Positions 1 to 9,482 of a stretch of 64,000 nt of DNA are shown here, in pieces. The translations under genes and the position numbers were made by a program. Positions within the stretch are counted from its first letter, which is position 1. Each line of letters starts with the position of its first letter. The DNA is from NCEH01 sp002257205 (GTDB taxonomy: Bacteria > Pseudomonadota > Alphaproteobacteria > Rhizobiales > Xanthobacteraceae): NCBI RefSeq assembly GCF_043195105.1, contig NZ_JBAFWO010000011.1. One strand, written 5' to 3'. Below the pieces are notes generated by a model, which worked only from the letters and a program-made list of their open reading frames with translations, searched no databases and was not told where the DNA came from.

Positions 1-1
1 G

Positions 2-3000
2 AAGAACTTCCCGACGATGAACTGGGCGATCCGGCTCTCGCACGAGGGCGTGGCCGGCGTCCGGCTGCCCTACCACGAATACCTGGGGCACATCGCCGCC
101 CATCCCGAGGACGAGGGGAAGCTCGCCGAGATCCGCGTGCTGATCGACGAACCCGCGCAGCTTCCCAACTTCAAGTATGTCTCGGAGCAGGTGCACGACG
201 ACCACGCGCTCGCGCTCCTCTACAAGCTCAAGCGGGCGCTGGCCCGCGCCCAGGAGCACGGCATCGCCGACGTCGACGGCATGGTCGACCGGGTCGAGGA
301 CTACATCGCCGAAGCCTGGGAGGACCGCGGCCTCTACCCGGGGCTCGGATCGGTCCTGAACGTACTCGCCGACCTATCCGAGGGCGAATACGAGGTCGAG
401 GGGTCGCGGGGGCCCGCCCTGGCGGACGCGCTCCGCACCTCGCTGCCCGCCGGCGCCGACCTGCTTGACACCGCCTTCGACTTGATCGCCGCCAAGGGCG
501 CGGTGCCCGATGCGCTCGCCGGCCACAAGGCGACGATCCGGGACGCGCGCGCGGGCTTCCGCGACAACCGGCACCTGTCCGGGCTGCTCCGCAAGCTCAC
601 CCTGTTCACGCTCACGCCGCGACAGGTGGGGCGCGTTCTCTTTCCCGAGGACGATGGCCCGCACGCCTTCGGGGGCCTAGCGGTCTCGCCCGGCGACATC
701 GTCGCGAACCCCTATGTCCTGGCCGAGAGCTACGTGCCCGCGACGGACGATGGCGACGAGGATCGCGAGGACCTCGACCGCGAGCAGCGGAGCGACGGAC
801 CGATCGACTACGCGGTGATCGACATCGGCATGTTCCCGGATCATCGCTACCTGGATCGCCGCGACGATCTCCACGACCTCACGGTGACTGGACCGGAGCG
901 GCTGCGCGCGTTCGCGCACGAGGCGTTGGCCGCGGCGGAGGACCAGGGGCACAGCTTCATGTCCACCGCCGGCCTGGTCGAGCATGCGGCCGCCCATCCG
1001 CTATTCTACCGCGACAGCCTCAAGGTCACCCAGGCGCAATTCCTCTCGGACAGGCATCTCGCCCACTTCCGGCAGCGGCTCCACGTCGAGTTGGTGGACG
1101 GCGGCCACTACTTCTACCTGCAGCGCGCATGGGACGCGGAGCAGGTCGTGATGCGTTTCGTAACGGGCCGGCTGGGGCAGAAGCCGGTCAAGGCCGACCT
1201 GACCTGGATCGGCGGCTACGTCGCCGCGGAGTCGGCGGCGCTCGCTTCCGGGATCAGGGATTTCGACGTCGAGGGCTTCGCCGCGGAGCGCATGTCTATG
1301 ATGAACGGCGCGATGACCCGGCGCCTCTACTGCGCCACGGGGCGTCCGGGTTCGGGCAAGAGCCAGGCCGTGGCCGAGCTGCTCAGGCGTTTCGACGCCG
1401 CGAACGAGCGTACGATCGTGCTGGCGCCCACGGGCAAGGCGGCCCTGCGCCTGAACGAGGCGGCACCCAACGACGCCGGTTGGCAGGCGGAGACGATCGA
1501 CCGTTGGATCTGGCGCTCCGGACTGCGTGATTATTTGGACGGTGGCGCGGATCTGAAGTCGATGACGCGCTCGAAGGGCTTCGAGCCGTTCGACAATCTG
1601 GTCGTCGACGAGATGTCGATGGTCAACCTCTACCACCTGGCGCTTCTGTTCCGGGCGATAGAGGTTCACCAGCCGACCACGACGCTCCGGGTGATCCTGG
1701 TCGGGGACGAAAACCAGCTCCCGCCGATCGGTTGCGGCAAGCCCTTCAACGACGTCATCTCGCACCTTCGCCGGACACCCGAGTATCAGACCGAGAACAC
1801 GATCCGGCTGACCGCCAACTGCCGCCAGCGACACGATCCGACGGTATTGGAGGCCGCCCATCTCTTCGCCGGCGGGAACCGCTACCATGAGGAGCTCTAC
1901 GACCGCATGCGCAAGGGCGGCCGCATCAGCGACTGCTTGGAGCTCCGGTACTTCTCGGACGCGGCGGAGATGCAGTCTCACGTCAGGGACTTCGTCACCG
2001 CGACGATGGACCAGGCGGTGCCCGACCACGCGGCGCGTTCGCCGCAGGAGGCGTTCAATTTGCTCCTCAACCTCTACGATGGTGGGCACGTCCCGAACAA
2101 CGACGCCGCCGCGCTGGCGCTTGATCGCGTCCAGCTGCTCTCGCCGTACCGGGGTGGCGTGACAGGCTCGTTGGGATTGAGCAACTTCATGCGCGATGCC
2201 TATCGGGCCGACGCGAAGGCGGATCAGCGTCGCCAAGCGGACGGCTTCGTCCATTCGGACAAGGTTGTGCGGATCAAGAACCTGTATTGGTATGACCGCG
2301 TTACGCGGCAGATGGACCTGAAGCTTTCCAACGGCTCGGTCGGCGTTCTGTGCGGCGGTGCCAAGGGCTGGAAGGCGTTCTTCCCGGAGAGCGAATGGTG
2401 GTTCGACTGGCAGCGCATGGACGCGGAGGACTTCGAGCTCGCCTACGGGCTGACGGTGCACAAGGCGCAGGGCAGCGAGTTCGAGGAGGTGCTGGTCGTC
2501 ATTCCCGAGCGGCGCGCTCTGCTATCGCGCGAGCTCGTCTACACCGCCATGACCCGCTCGAAGACGCGCCTGACCATGCTGGTCGAGCGGTCCGACCGCG
2601 CCAATCCGCTCGCCGTGGCGCGCGAGCGCTCGGTCCTGGCCCAGCGGAACTCGTCGGTGTTCGCGCGGCCGTTCGATTCCGCGCGCCTGTTCGAGCCGGA
2701 GCAGGGCGTACGGGTCCGGTCGAAGATCGAATACATGATCTACATGGCCCTAGTCGCCGCCCGCGACGCCGGTCAGCTAACCTTCACCTACGAGGGATCG
2801 CTCGTGCTGCCCTTCGACGGGCGCGACGTGACGGTCCATCCCGACTTCGTCGTGCAGGCGCACGGAAGGACCTATTACTGGGAGCATCTCGGCATGCTCG
2901 ATCGCCAGGACTATGCGCGCGACTGGCGCGAGCGCCGACGCGCCTACGCCGCTGCCGGCCATGAGGACGCGCTGCTCACCACCGACGACATGACGGGCGT

Positions 3001-3100
3001 GCGGGCCGAGCGGCTTGCCGAGGTGGTGGCCGACATCGTCGCCGGGACGCCGGCCGGACGACCCGACACGGGGTGGTCGCTGCACCACTATCTGCTCTGA
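2..3100 (+). CDS. RecD-like superfamily 1 DNA helicase with C-terminal nuclease-like domain (5' end possibly outside window)
   Basis: The frame is open to the window edge. The first ATG is at 17, but the start may lie upstream. At least 1027 residues are visible. SF1B helicase motifs are plain, numbered from the ATG at 17: Walker A GRPGSGKS near 442, Walker B VVDEMSMV near 530, GDENQLPP near 562, the NCRQR motif near 600, and the late motifs HKAQGSEFEE near 815 and YTAMTRSKTRL near 840, as in RecD/TraI-type enzymes. After the helicase core, residues about 895-965 carry a PD-(D/E)XK-like pattern (HPDFVV, then YYWEHLG), which suggests a fused nuclease. The N-terminal 400 residues are not recognised. 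Neighbours are an OLD nuclease and a REase-STAND protein, so a role in phage or plasmid defence is inferred; DNA repair is the alternative. It is not a plain RecD, because the long N-terminus and the tail are extra. Confidence 0.75.
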   Translation, partial: KNFPTMNWAIRLSHEGVAGVRLPYHEYLGHIAAHPEDEGKLAEIRVLIDEPAQLPNFKYVSEQVHDDHALALLYKLKRALARAQEHGIADVDGMVDRVEDYIAEAWEDRGLYPGLGSVLNVLADLSEGEYEVEGSRGPALADALRTSLPAGADLLDTAFDLIAAKGAVPDALAGHKATIRDARAGFRDNRHLSGLLRKLTLFTLTPRQVGRVLFPEDDGPHAFGGLAVSPGDIVANPYVLAESYVPATDDGDEDREDLDREQRSDGPIDYAVIDIGMFPDHRYLDRRDDLHDLTVTGPERLRAFAHEALAAAEDQGHSFMSTAGLVEHAAAHPLFYRDSLKVTQAQFLSDRHLAHFRQRLHVELVDGGHYFYLQRAWDAEQVVMRFVTGRLGQKPVKADLTWIGGYVAAESAALASGIRDFDVEGFAAERMSMMNGAMTRRLYCATGRPGSGKSQAVAELLRRFDAANERTIVLAPTGKAALRLNEAAPNDAGWQAETIDRWIWRSGLRDYLDGGADLKSMTRSKGFEPFDNLVVDEMSMVNLYHLALLFRAIEVHQPTTTLRVILVGDENQLPPIGCGKPFNDVISHLRRTPEYQTENTIRLTANCRQRHDPTVLEAAHLFAGGNRYHEELYDRMRKGGRISDCLELRYFSDAAEMQSHVRDFVTATMDQAVPDHAARSPQEAFNLLLNLYDGGHVPNNDAAALALDRVQLLSPYRGGVTGSLGLSNFMRDAYRADAKADQRRQADGFVHSDKVVRIKNLYWYDRVTRQMDLKLSNGSVGVLCGGAKGWKAFFPESEWWFDWQRMDAEDFELAYGLTVHKAQGSEFEEVLVVIPERRALLSRELVYTAMTRSKTRLTMLVERSDRANPLAVARERSVLAQRNSSVFARPFDSARLFEPEQGVRVRSKIEYMIYMALVAARDAGQLTFTYEGSLVLPFDGRDVTVHPDFVVQAHGRTYYWEHLGMLDRQDYARDWRERRRAYAAAGHEDALLTTDDMTGVRAERLAEVVADIVAGTPAGRPDTGWSLHHYLL

Positions 3101-3631
3101 CGCGCCGATCAGGTCCTTAACGAATCCTCCGGCGAGGCGGAACATATGAGAACATATAATTCTACGAGTTCCCATGCCCCTCGCCTCTCCCGACCGCCGA
3201 TCGCGATGCCAGCCTTCGTCCCGGTGGCGCGATCGATCTCGAGGTGTGGAACGTGTTCGCGGCGGATCGGACCGGGCTCGCCGCCGAGGATTGGATCCCG
3301 GGCTGCACAAATGAACGGCGGCTTATGGGGATCGATCTCGCGGGTTTGGATGACCGGGATTAGGCGGCGCTTTGCTGACAGACGGCTCCGGGGCCGATTG
3401 CGGACTCGCAGCTTTCGATCACTCACATGCGAAAGCGGACATCGCCCGTGCGGATCGATTGAGACGGGCTGATCACGCTGCTGGACGCACGTTCGCATTG
3501 TCGCGCATGCCGCACCTAATTCTATCCGCCCAGCTTTTTGGGGCTGGGTCGCAGCTCTCAAACTCGGTTTCAGAATCGCTTGCCATGCAATGAAACGCGC
3601 GGCAATTTTCGAGAAACGGGGGGATGTTACG
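3101..3631. other. Gap without a recognisable gene
   Basis: About 530 bases between the helicase and the OLD nuclease. Only short overlapping frames with skewed composition are present, and none has a convincing start or domain. The sequence just before 3632 supplies the ribosome binding site of the next gene (a run of G at 3618-3623). Confidence 0.5.
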
Positions 3632-5461
3632 ATGAGGCTGGTTTCGCTGACACTTGAGAACTTTCGAGCCTATCAGACTGCGACGACTATCGAGTTTTCG
3701 GAGCTGACCACGATCATCGGGCGGAACGACATCGGTAAGTCTTGCTTGCTGGAGGCGTTGGAAATCTTCTTCAACGGAGATGTCGTAAAGATCGATCAGG
3801 CCGATGCCAACGTCTTCACCGGTTCGTCACTCGTTAGCATCACTGCTGAATTTGCGGATCTCCCAGAAGAAATCACACTAGATGCTGGGGCGCCGACGAC
3901 ACTCCGTGACGAATACCTCTTGACCGGCACAGGCACCCTAAAGATCGCGAGAGTCTACGATTGCTCAAAAAAGACGCCGACATGCGAAACATTTATACTC
4001 GCCCAACATCCGAGCACTGCGGGGGTGGATAACCTCCTTGAACTAAAGGAGAAAGAGTTGCAGGCGCTTGTGAAGGCGCAGTCGCTGGACGTACCGCTAA
4101 AAGGCAATCCGGGCATGCGTCGGGCCCTTTGGCGAGCTTGCCCTGAACTTGATTTGGTCGAAGCGCGCATCCCTGTGTCGAAACCCAAGGAAGATAGCAA
4201 GCGTATCTGGGATCAGTTGGAGCTGCACCTTCCGATGTTCGCGCTATTTCAGAGCGATCGTCAAAGCCGCGATTCCGATGGCGAGGTGCAGAACCCGCTC
4301 AAGGGGGCCGTCGCGGCGGCCATCTCCGAGGCTCAGGAGGCGATCGAGTCCATTCAGAATCTGGTACAGGCGAAGGCGGAGGAGATCGCGAAGCTCACGC
4401 ACGAGGCTCTTAGGAGCATCGATCCCAAGCTTGCGAATTCGCTTTCACCGAAGTTCGTCCCGCCCACCGCGTCCAAGTGGATGGGCCTGTTCTCGCTCGG
4501 CATGGACACAGATGACCGCATTCCCTTGAACAAGCGCGGCAGCGGTGTGCGGAGACTCATCCTGGTCAGCTTCTTTAAGGCAGAGGCCGAGCGCAAACTG
4601 TCAAGTTCCGCAAAGCGAAATCTGATCTATGCGATCGAAGAGCCTGAGACGTCGCAGCATCCCGCGAACCAGCGGGTACTCATTGACGCGTTCAAGGAGA
4701 TAGCGACGGCGCCTCATTGCCAAGTTATCCTCACGACTCACAGCCCAGGGCTGGCAGCCGACCTTCCTATCGAGGGCATCCGGTTCGTTTCCAGCGAAGG
4801 ACCGCCGGCGACTCCTGTGGTCCAGGCCGGGGTCGACGTGTTTGACACCGTGGCGAGAGCTCTCGGACTCACGCCGGACAGCCGCGTACGCGTCCTCATC
4901 TGTGTTGAGGGGCCAACGGACGTAACAGCCCTGAAGTGCCTGAGTTCCGCATTGCACGCGGAAGATGACTCCATTCCGAACCTTATGACTGATGAGCGCT
5001 TCGCCTTTATTCCGGCGGGCGGGTCGACGCTCAAGCACTGGGTGACCGAGAACTACTTACGGAACATGCAGCGACCCGAGGCTCACATCTACGACTCCGA
5101 CGTGGCTAAGTATGCGGCATCGGTCGCCGAGGTGAACGCGCGCACCGACGGCCTTGGGTCCTGGGCGGTCCAGACTCAGAAACATGAAATCGAGTGCTAT
5201 CTACACGCTGACGCGATTAAAGCTGCCTTCGATGTCGATGTGGTCTGCGTGGATCATCCCGCCAATGGAGTGCCCTCCGTGCCAGAAACCTTCGCGATCG
5301 CGCTCTCGACTAAGCGAAATTTCGACGGAAGGATGGGAGCCGACAAGGCAAAGGGGTATTTGTCGAAGGCCTTCAGCCACATGACCGCAGCGCAAATTCG
5401 CGCACGCGATCCGGCAGGCGAGATCGAAGGGTGGCTTCGACGCATGAGCGCGCTTGCCTGA
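3632..5461 (+). CDS. OLD-family ATP-dependent endonuclease (AAA15 ATPase + TOPRIM)
   Basis: The predicted protein has 609 residues. The N-terminal ABC/SMC-type ATPase shows Walker A GRNDIGKS near residue 30, a signature-like RGSGVRRL near 310, Walker B YAIEEPET near 333 and an H-loop TTHSPG. The C-terminal TOPRIM domain begins with VEGPTD near 425 and continues with YDSD near 487. The downstream IECYLH stretch is also typical of OLD proteins. The ATG at 3632 was preferred over one at 3590 because MRLVSLTLENFRAY is the usual family N-terminus and a GGGGGA Shine-Dalgarno precedes it at good spacing. OLD enzymes are ATPase-controlled nucleases used in phage exclusion (class 1) or paired with a UvrD helicase (class 2, Gabija). 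No UvrD partner follows here, so class 1 is favoured. Confidence 0.88.
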   Translation: MRLVSLTLENFRAYQTATTIEFSELTTIIGRNDIGKSCLLEALEIFFNGDVVKIDQADANVFTGSSLVSITAEFADLPEEITLDAGAPTTLRDEYLLTGTGTLKIARVYDCSKKTPTCETFILAQHPSTAGVDNLLELKEKELQALVKAQSLDVPLKGNPGMRRALWRACPELDLVEARIPVSKPKEDSKRIWDQLELHLPMFALFQSDRQSRDSDGEVQNPLKGAVAAAISEAQEAIESIQNLVQAKAEEIAKLTHEALRSIDPKLANSLSPKFVPPTASKWMGLFSLGMDTDDRIPLNKRGSGVRRLILVSFFKAEAERKLSSSAKRNLIYAIEEPETSQHPANQRVLIDAFKEIATAPHCQVILTTHSPGLAADLPIEGIRFVSSEGPPATPVVQAGVDVFDTVARALGLTPDSRVRVLICVEGPTDVTALKCLSSALHAEDDSIPNLMTDERFAFIPAGGSTLKHWVTENYLRNMQRPEAHIYDSDVAKYAASVAEVNARTDGLGSWAVQTQKHEIECYLHADAIKAAFDVDVVCVDHPANGVPSVPETFAIALSTKRNFDGRMGADKAKGYLSKAFSHMTAAQIRARDPAGEIEGWLRRMSALA

Positions 5462-5726
5462 TATATGAGGGCGTGCTGCTCGACAGAGACACGGCGATAG
5501 CGCGGCAAAGGCTGAGAAATGCTCGCGTTCATGATCGAAGCGATGACATTAATCCGCGCGCATCACCAACTGTCCTCACCGCTTATTCAGCTCCAGCACT
5601 TTAGCCGTGTATACCGCCCTCGATCAACAGCCGGATGCGTGAGTACTGGCACGCGAGGCGATCGGCAGTAGTATATTGTTTCACCAAAAATGCACCCTGC
5701 CGAAAGGGCGGGCGGAGTAGCCAGAT

Positions 5727-8015
5727 TTGACGTTCAGTTTCGACGCCCTCTCTCCTGCCGATTTCGAAGATCTGTCCCGCGACCTGCTCGGCTGCGAACT
5801 TGGCGTCCGCTTTGAAGCCTTTGGGCCCGGGCGCGATGGCGGTGTCGATGGGCGGCATGCCGCGGCGGGGGACATGACGATCTTGCAGGCCAAACATTAC
5901 CGGCTGTCCGATTTCGATGCGCTGGCGCGCACGATGCAGAAGGAACGGGCATCGATCGATGCGCTGACCCCGAACCGGTATCTGCTGACGACATCGCGAC
6001 CGCTGACGCCGCCGAACAAAGACCGGCTGGCGACGATCATCGGACCTAGCCTCCAGGGCACGTGGGATATCTTCGGCAACGACGACATCAATGGGCTGCT
6101 GCGAAAATACCCCGATCTCCAGAAAAGCCATGTCAAACTCTGGCTTTCGGGCGCCGGGGTGCTGGAGCGCGTGCTCCATGCCGCGACGCATAATTTCACG
6201 TCGCTGACGCGCGATGACATCAAGGCCAAGCTTACCGTCTATGCCGAGAATCCCAGCTTCAAGACCGGTCGCGACATCCTTGAGTCCATCCACGTCCTGA
6301 TCGTGTCCGGTCCGCCCGGTGTCGGCAAGACCACGCTCGCCGAGATGCTGAGCTATGCCTATCTTGCGGAGGATTGGGAGCTGGTAGCGATCCGCAGCCT
6401 GAACGATGCATTCACCCACATCGACGACACCAAGCGTCAAGTCTTCTTCTTCGACGATTTCCTAGGCCGGATCGCGCTCGATGCCCGCGCCCTTTCGAAC
6501 CAAGATTCCGATCTTGCACGGTTTATCGGCCGCGTTCGCCGCACGTCCAACGCGCGGTTCATCCTGACCACGCGCGCCTATATCTACGAGGAGGCGCGGC
6601 TTCAGTCGGAAGCTCTGTCGACCGGGGCCTTCGACGTCGCCAGCTATGTGCTGGACGTCGGCATTTACACCCGGCGAATCCGGGCACGCATCCTCTATAA
6701 TCACTTGATCGTTGCCAGAGTCCCTGAAGCGCACATTCAGGCGCTGGTCGAGCAAAACGCGATCAAGAAGATCGTCGATCACGACCATTACAATCCGCGT
6801 ATCGTCGAGACACTAACCAATGCGGACCGCATCGAGGAAATCGCTCCCACCGACTACCCTGCCGCGTTCATCGCCGCGCTCGACGATCCGCTGAGCATCT
6901 GGGACAAAGCGTTCCGCACGCATATCCCAAGCCGCTGCCGGCATTTGCTGTTTGCGATGTATATCAGCGCTGAACACGGTGCCGAGATCGAGGATCTCGA
7001 GGAGGTCTACAACCCGTTACACCAGGCGCTATGCCGCCGCTTCTCGCTGTCGTCGGGGCCTAAAGATTTTGAAGAGAGCGTGCGAACGCTTGAGGGTAGC
7101 TTCGTTACAATCTCGAACGGCCAGGTATCGCTGATCAATCCGTCGGTTCGCGACTATCTTGCGCAATATCTGACCGACAGTGCGCTGCTTCGCGCCATGG
7201 CGGAGGGGATGGCTACTCTCCGCGCCGCACGGGCGCTCTACGAGCATTTCAAGAAGGTGCCGGGGGTGAGCGGCGAGGACAAAGCGGCTTTCTTGATTTC
7301 ATATATAACCCTCGCGGCTAACGCTGTGAATGAGGAACCGTGGAAACCGATCCGGGGCGAACCGAACCGGCGGCGATGGATAGGCATGTCCTATTCGGGT
7401 CAAGTCGAACTTTTGCGGGATTGGTGGAAGACCAGTAAGCGCCAAGAATTCCTAGATGCGGCACTGGTCGTTGCATCCAACAGGGACAACTGGTTCAGTT
7501 CCTGGGCTGATGGCCGTATAATGCCGCGGCTGATCGCCAGCTTGCGCGCCGCCCCCAAGGCCGAACGCGAAAATACCACGGCCTTGGTCGAAGCGCTGGA
7601 GGAGCGGCTGATTCAGATCTTGGATTCTGCTCTCGATCTCGACGATGTTCACCGTATCCGCACTGAAGTACTTCCACGCAAAGGGCATTTGGCGCAGCGT
7701 ATCGGCTGGAGTGCCGATTCAGCGGCGCACCGCGTGATAGCCGAGCTTCCTAACAGTCTCGAACACGTGGATTCCGAATCCACGCTCGACGACTTTAGGA
7801 AGCTGGTCGATGAGCTTGGCCCCACTGTTGGCGCGACACCCGCCGAAATGGTCCGGGCGAAGGACGCTATATCCAGCCGCGCCGACCGCCTGCGCGCGGA
7901 AACCCCCGGGGAAGACGCGCTGTCGGTACGCGGCCACAGCACCATCGAGACCGATTGGTTCACTGATGAAGATCTGCGTAACCTTTTTGCGCCGCTGCTC
8001 TGGTCTGGAAAATAG
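5727..8015 (+). CDS. Restriction endonuclease-like / nSTAND NTPase fusion protein
   Basis: The protein has 762 residues and starts at a TTG, with GGAG nine bases upstream (5714-5717). The N-terminal 140 residues resemble an Mrr-type PD-(D/E)XK nuclease: FEDL near 13, GRDGGVDG near 35, and the catalytic-like LQAKHY near 54. A P-loop NTPase of the nSTAND3 type follows (GPPGVGKTT near 196, FFFDDF near 240), then a helical C-terminal region with no recognised repeats. Nuclease-STAND fusions are widespread candidate antiphage sensors in which the C-terminus detects an invader and the nuclease acts. That role is inferred from architecture and from the adjacent OLD gene; no single named system is assigned. 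Confidence 0.8.
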   Translation: MTFSFDALSPADFEDLSRDLLGCELGVRFEAFGPGRDGGVDGRHAAAGDMTILQAKHYRLSDFDALARTMQKERASIDALTPNRYLLTTSRPLTPPNKDRLATIIGPSLQGTWDIFGNDDINGLLRKYPDLQKSHVKLWLSGAGVLERVLHAATHNFTSLTRDDIKAKLTVYAENPSFKTGRDILESIHVLIVSGPPGVGKTTLAEMLSYAYLAEDWELVAIRSLNDAFTHIDDTKRQVFFFDDFLGRIALDARALSNQDSDLARFIGRVRRTSNARFILTTRAYIYEEARLQSEALSTGAFDVASYVLDVGIYTRRIRARILYNHLIVARVPEAHIQALVEQNAIKKIVDHDHYNPRIVETLTNADRIEEIAPTDYPAAFIAALDDPLSIWDKAFRTHIPSRCRHLLFAMYISAEHGAEIEDLEEVYNPLHQALCRRFSLSSGPKDFEESVRTLEGSFVTISNGQVSLINPSVRDYLAQYLTDSALLRAMAEGMATLRAARALYEHFKKVPGVSGEDKAAFLISYITLAANAVNEEPWKPIRGEPNRRRWIGMSYSGQVELLRDWWKTSKRQEFLDAALVVASNRDNWFSSWADGRIMPRLIASLRAAPKAERENTTALVEALEERLIQILDSALDLDDVHRIRTEVLPRKGHLAQRIGWSADSAAHRVIAELPNSLEHVDSESTLDDFRKLVDELGPTVGATPAEMVRAKDAISSRADRLRAETPGEDALSVRGHSTIETDWFTDEDLRNLFAPLLWSGK

Positions 8016-8389
8016 TCGCGCCCACAGGCGAACAGCGCCATGAACGCGCAGGAGGACCGCACTACCAGACATCGGTGACCCATCGCCTTTTGCTATCGTG
8101 CATCTGCGCTGAAGACGCTTCGCCTTCATGGGCTCCGAGCACTTCTGCCCGCGAGCAAGCATGGTCCCGCACAGGAATCGTCTTCAAGTCCTCGACACTG
8201 GGATACCCCCCTTGGGGTGGACGTCTGACACCCCTCAAGCAAACGGCAGCTTTCAGGGGCACTGGACAGCCCGCTCGACGACCCATTTGGCGGCGCAAAG
8301 CGGACGTTCGCAACGGCCTGTCGGGAACGTCGCCGTGGGTCAATAGCACTATTTGCGCAATAGCACCTGCGGCATCGGTTCCGTTCGCG
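8016..8389. other. Gap without a recognisable gene
   Basis: About 370 bases between the STAND protein and the Rep-like gene. Frames on both strands are short, biased and lack family resemblance. A 9-base direct repeat, caatagcac, is present near 8340-8366. The gap ends in the palindrome at 8390-8410. Confidence 0.4.
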
Positions 8390-8410
8390 ATGGTCTCAAG
8401 TTGAGACCAT
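8390..8410. repeat. 21-bp perfect palindrome downstream of rep-like gene
   Basis: Arms ATGGTCTCAA and TTGAGACCAT flank a single central G. It lies just past the stop codon of the leftward Rep-like gene (stop at 8421). There is no T-run, so a classical terminator is unlikely. A dimeric protein-binding site or a replication/resolution site is possible. Confidence 0.6.
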
Positions 8411-8420
8411 TGACCATCCC

Positions 8421-9080
8421 TCAGAAGGGCTTCCAACCGGTTCGCATTAGGCTCGCTCCTCCTTCACGACGGCAAGCCTCATCATAGCCGCGAGCCGTCG
8501 TGTCCCGCCCGCCATTTCTCTCACGAGGTAGCAGCAGGAGGGAATCAGAGGAAAGCCGGGTCCCAACCGCCTTCAGGGCATATTGGGTCATGTGATCGGG
8601 GGTTGCGAACACGCGCCCGACCCATATGCGCCGCACGCGCGTATCCCTAATCAGAGCAGCATTGTTTTCAGTCGCCCAGAGATGGAATTCCTCCTGGAAG
8701 CGAGACTCAGGCGGCTGCAGAAATATTGCATGGCAATGCAGGCCGTCATTCAGAGTGACATCCTTGATGTCGACTTTGGTGTGTTTTGGAACAGGCAGAT
8801 CCGGCGCAACAAGCATCAATGGCAGCTTATGGCGCTCCTGAGGGGTATTTGGCCTACGGGCAAAACGCGTGATGATCCCGGAATATATCCGCTCGATATC
8901 AGCATGCATCTGATCGATTATTTTCGCACGGTGCGAAAAGCCGAGAGGGTGAAACATGAAGCTCATGAAGAAGGGCTGATACCCTTGCTCAGCTTTGTCT
9001 GAGACCCACTTTCCATAAGCAAGCTGAAGCTCCTTGGCAGGCGTTAAAGGAACTCTCTGATGTCCGAGTTTAGAAGACAT
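8421..9080 (-). CDS. Short HUH-endonuclease Rep-like protein
   Basis: The protein has 219 residues. The ATG at 9080 is preceded by GAGG at good spacing. Two hallmarks of HUH replication initiators are visible: a His-hydrophobic-His motif in DGLHCHAIF, and a downstream Tyr-x-x-Lys in MTQYALKAV. An earlier strand, FFMSFMFHPL, fits the fold. The overall size is like inovirus or small-plasmid Rep proteins. Such a protein would nick one strand at a hairpin origin to start rolling-circle replication, consistent with the hairpins just upstream. It was not matched to a named family, so Rep function is inferred from motifs. The next gene (9483-10202) is on the same strand. Confidence 0.6.
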   Translation of the reverse strand: MSSKLGHQRVPLTPAKELQLAYGKWVSDKAEQGYQPFFMSFMFHPLGFSHRAKIIDQMHADIERIYSGIITRFARRPNTPQERHKLPLMLVAPDLPVPKHTKVDIKDVTLNDGLHCHAIFLQPPESRFQEEFHLWATENNAALIRDTRVRRIWVGRVFATPDHMTQYALKAVGTRLSSDSLLLLPRERNGGRDTTARGYDEACRREGGASLMRTGWKPF

Positions 9081-9125
9081 GATATATACCTCATATAAGC
9101 AGATAATTGATACATTGCATAATTG

Positions 9126-9244
9126 ACAGACATCTCATCATCGAATGTCTGTGTTTGTGAGATAGACAATTGATGATGTTGATACATGTCAGAGATGCTG
9201 ATTGTAGTGTCTAAATAGGCATATACTTTATAGCCATTTAGACA
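9126..9244. repeat. Inverted repeats upstream of rep-like gene, candidate replication origin
   Basis: Two inverted repeats lie in an AT-rich stretch just before the Rep-like gene. One is ACAGACAT at 9126-9133 with ATGTCTGT at 9145-9152. The other is TGTCTAAAT at 9208-9216 with ATTTAGACA at 9236-9244, extended by GGC/GCC inside. AGACAT/ATGTCT words recur around them like iterons. The rest of 9081-9482 holds no recognisable gene. Origin function is inferred from the neighbouring HUH protein. Confidence 0.4.
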
Positions 9245-9482
9245 TGACTATTCATATGCAGTGCGATTTTGCACCACATTGAATAGGCGTGAGGTCGTTG
9301 CGATTGCGTTCGGGATTGCCACGGCGCCCGCTGGCGACGTGAACAATTAACAGTATTTTATATATTACCCGTTCACTGAACTTTCAGCCGCGAACGCAAG
9401 ATAAATCTACTCAATTGAAATTCGATCTGCCCGCCGTTGGAAGGGCCCCGCATGCAATGCGAGGCCCAAACCATTTGTCTCT

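Noticed and set aside
3632..5461. Gabija system (GajA)
   Set aside because: The OLD protein fits GajA in general architecture, but the following gene is a REase-STAND protein, not a UvrD-like GajB.
8075..8404. Possible small plus-strand gene in the gap after the STAND protein
   Set aside because: No ribosome binding site, no family resemblance, and several equally long frames overlap it.
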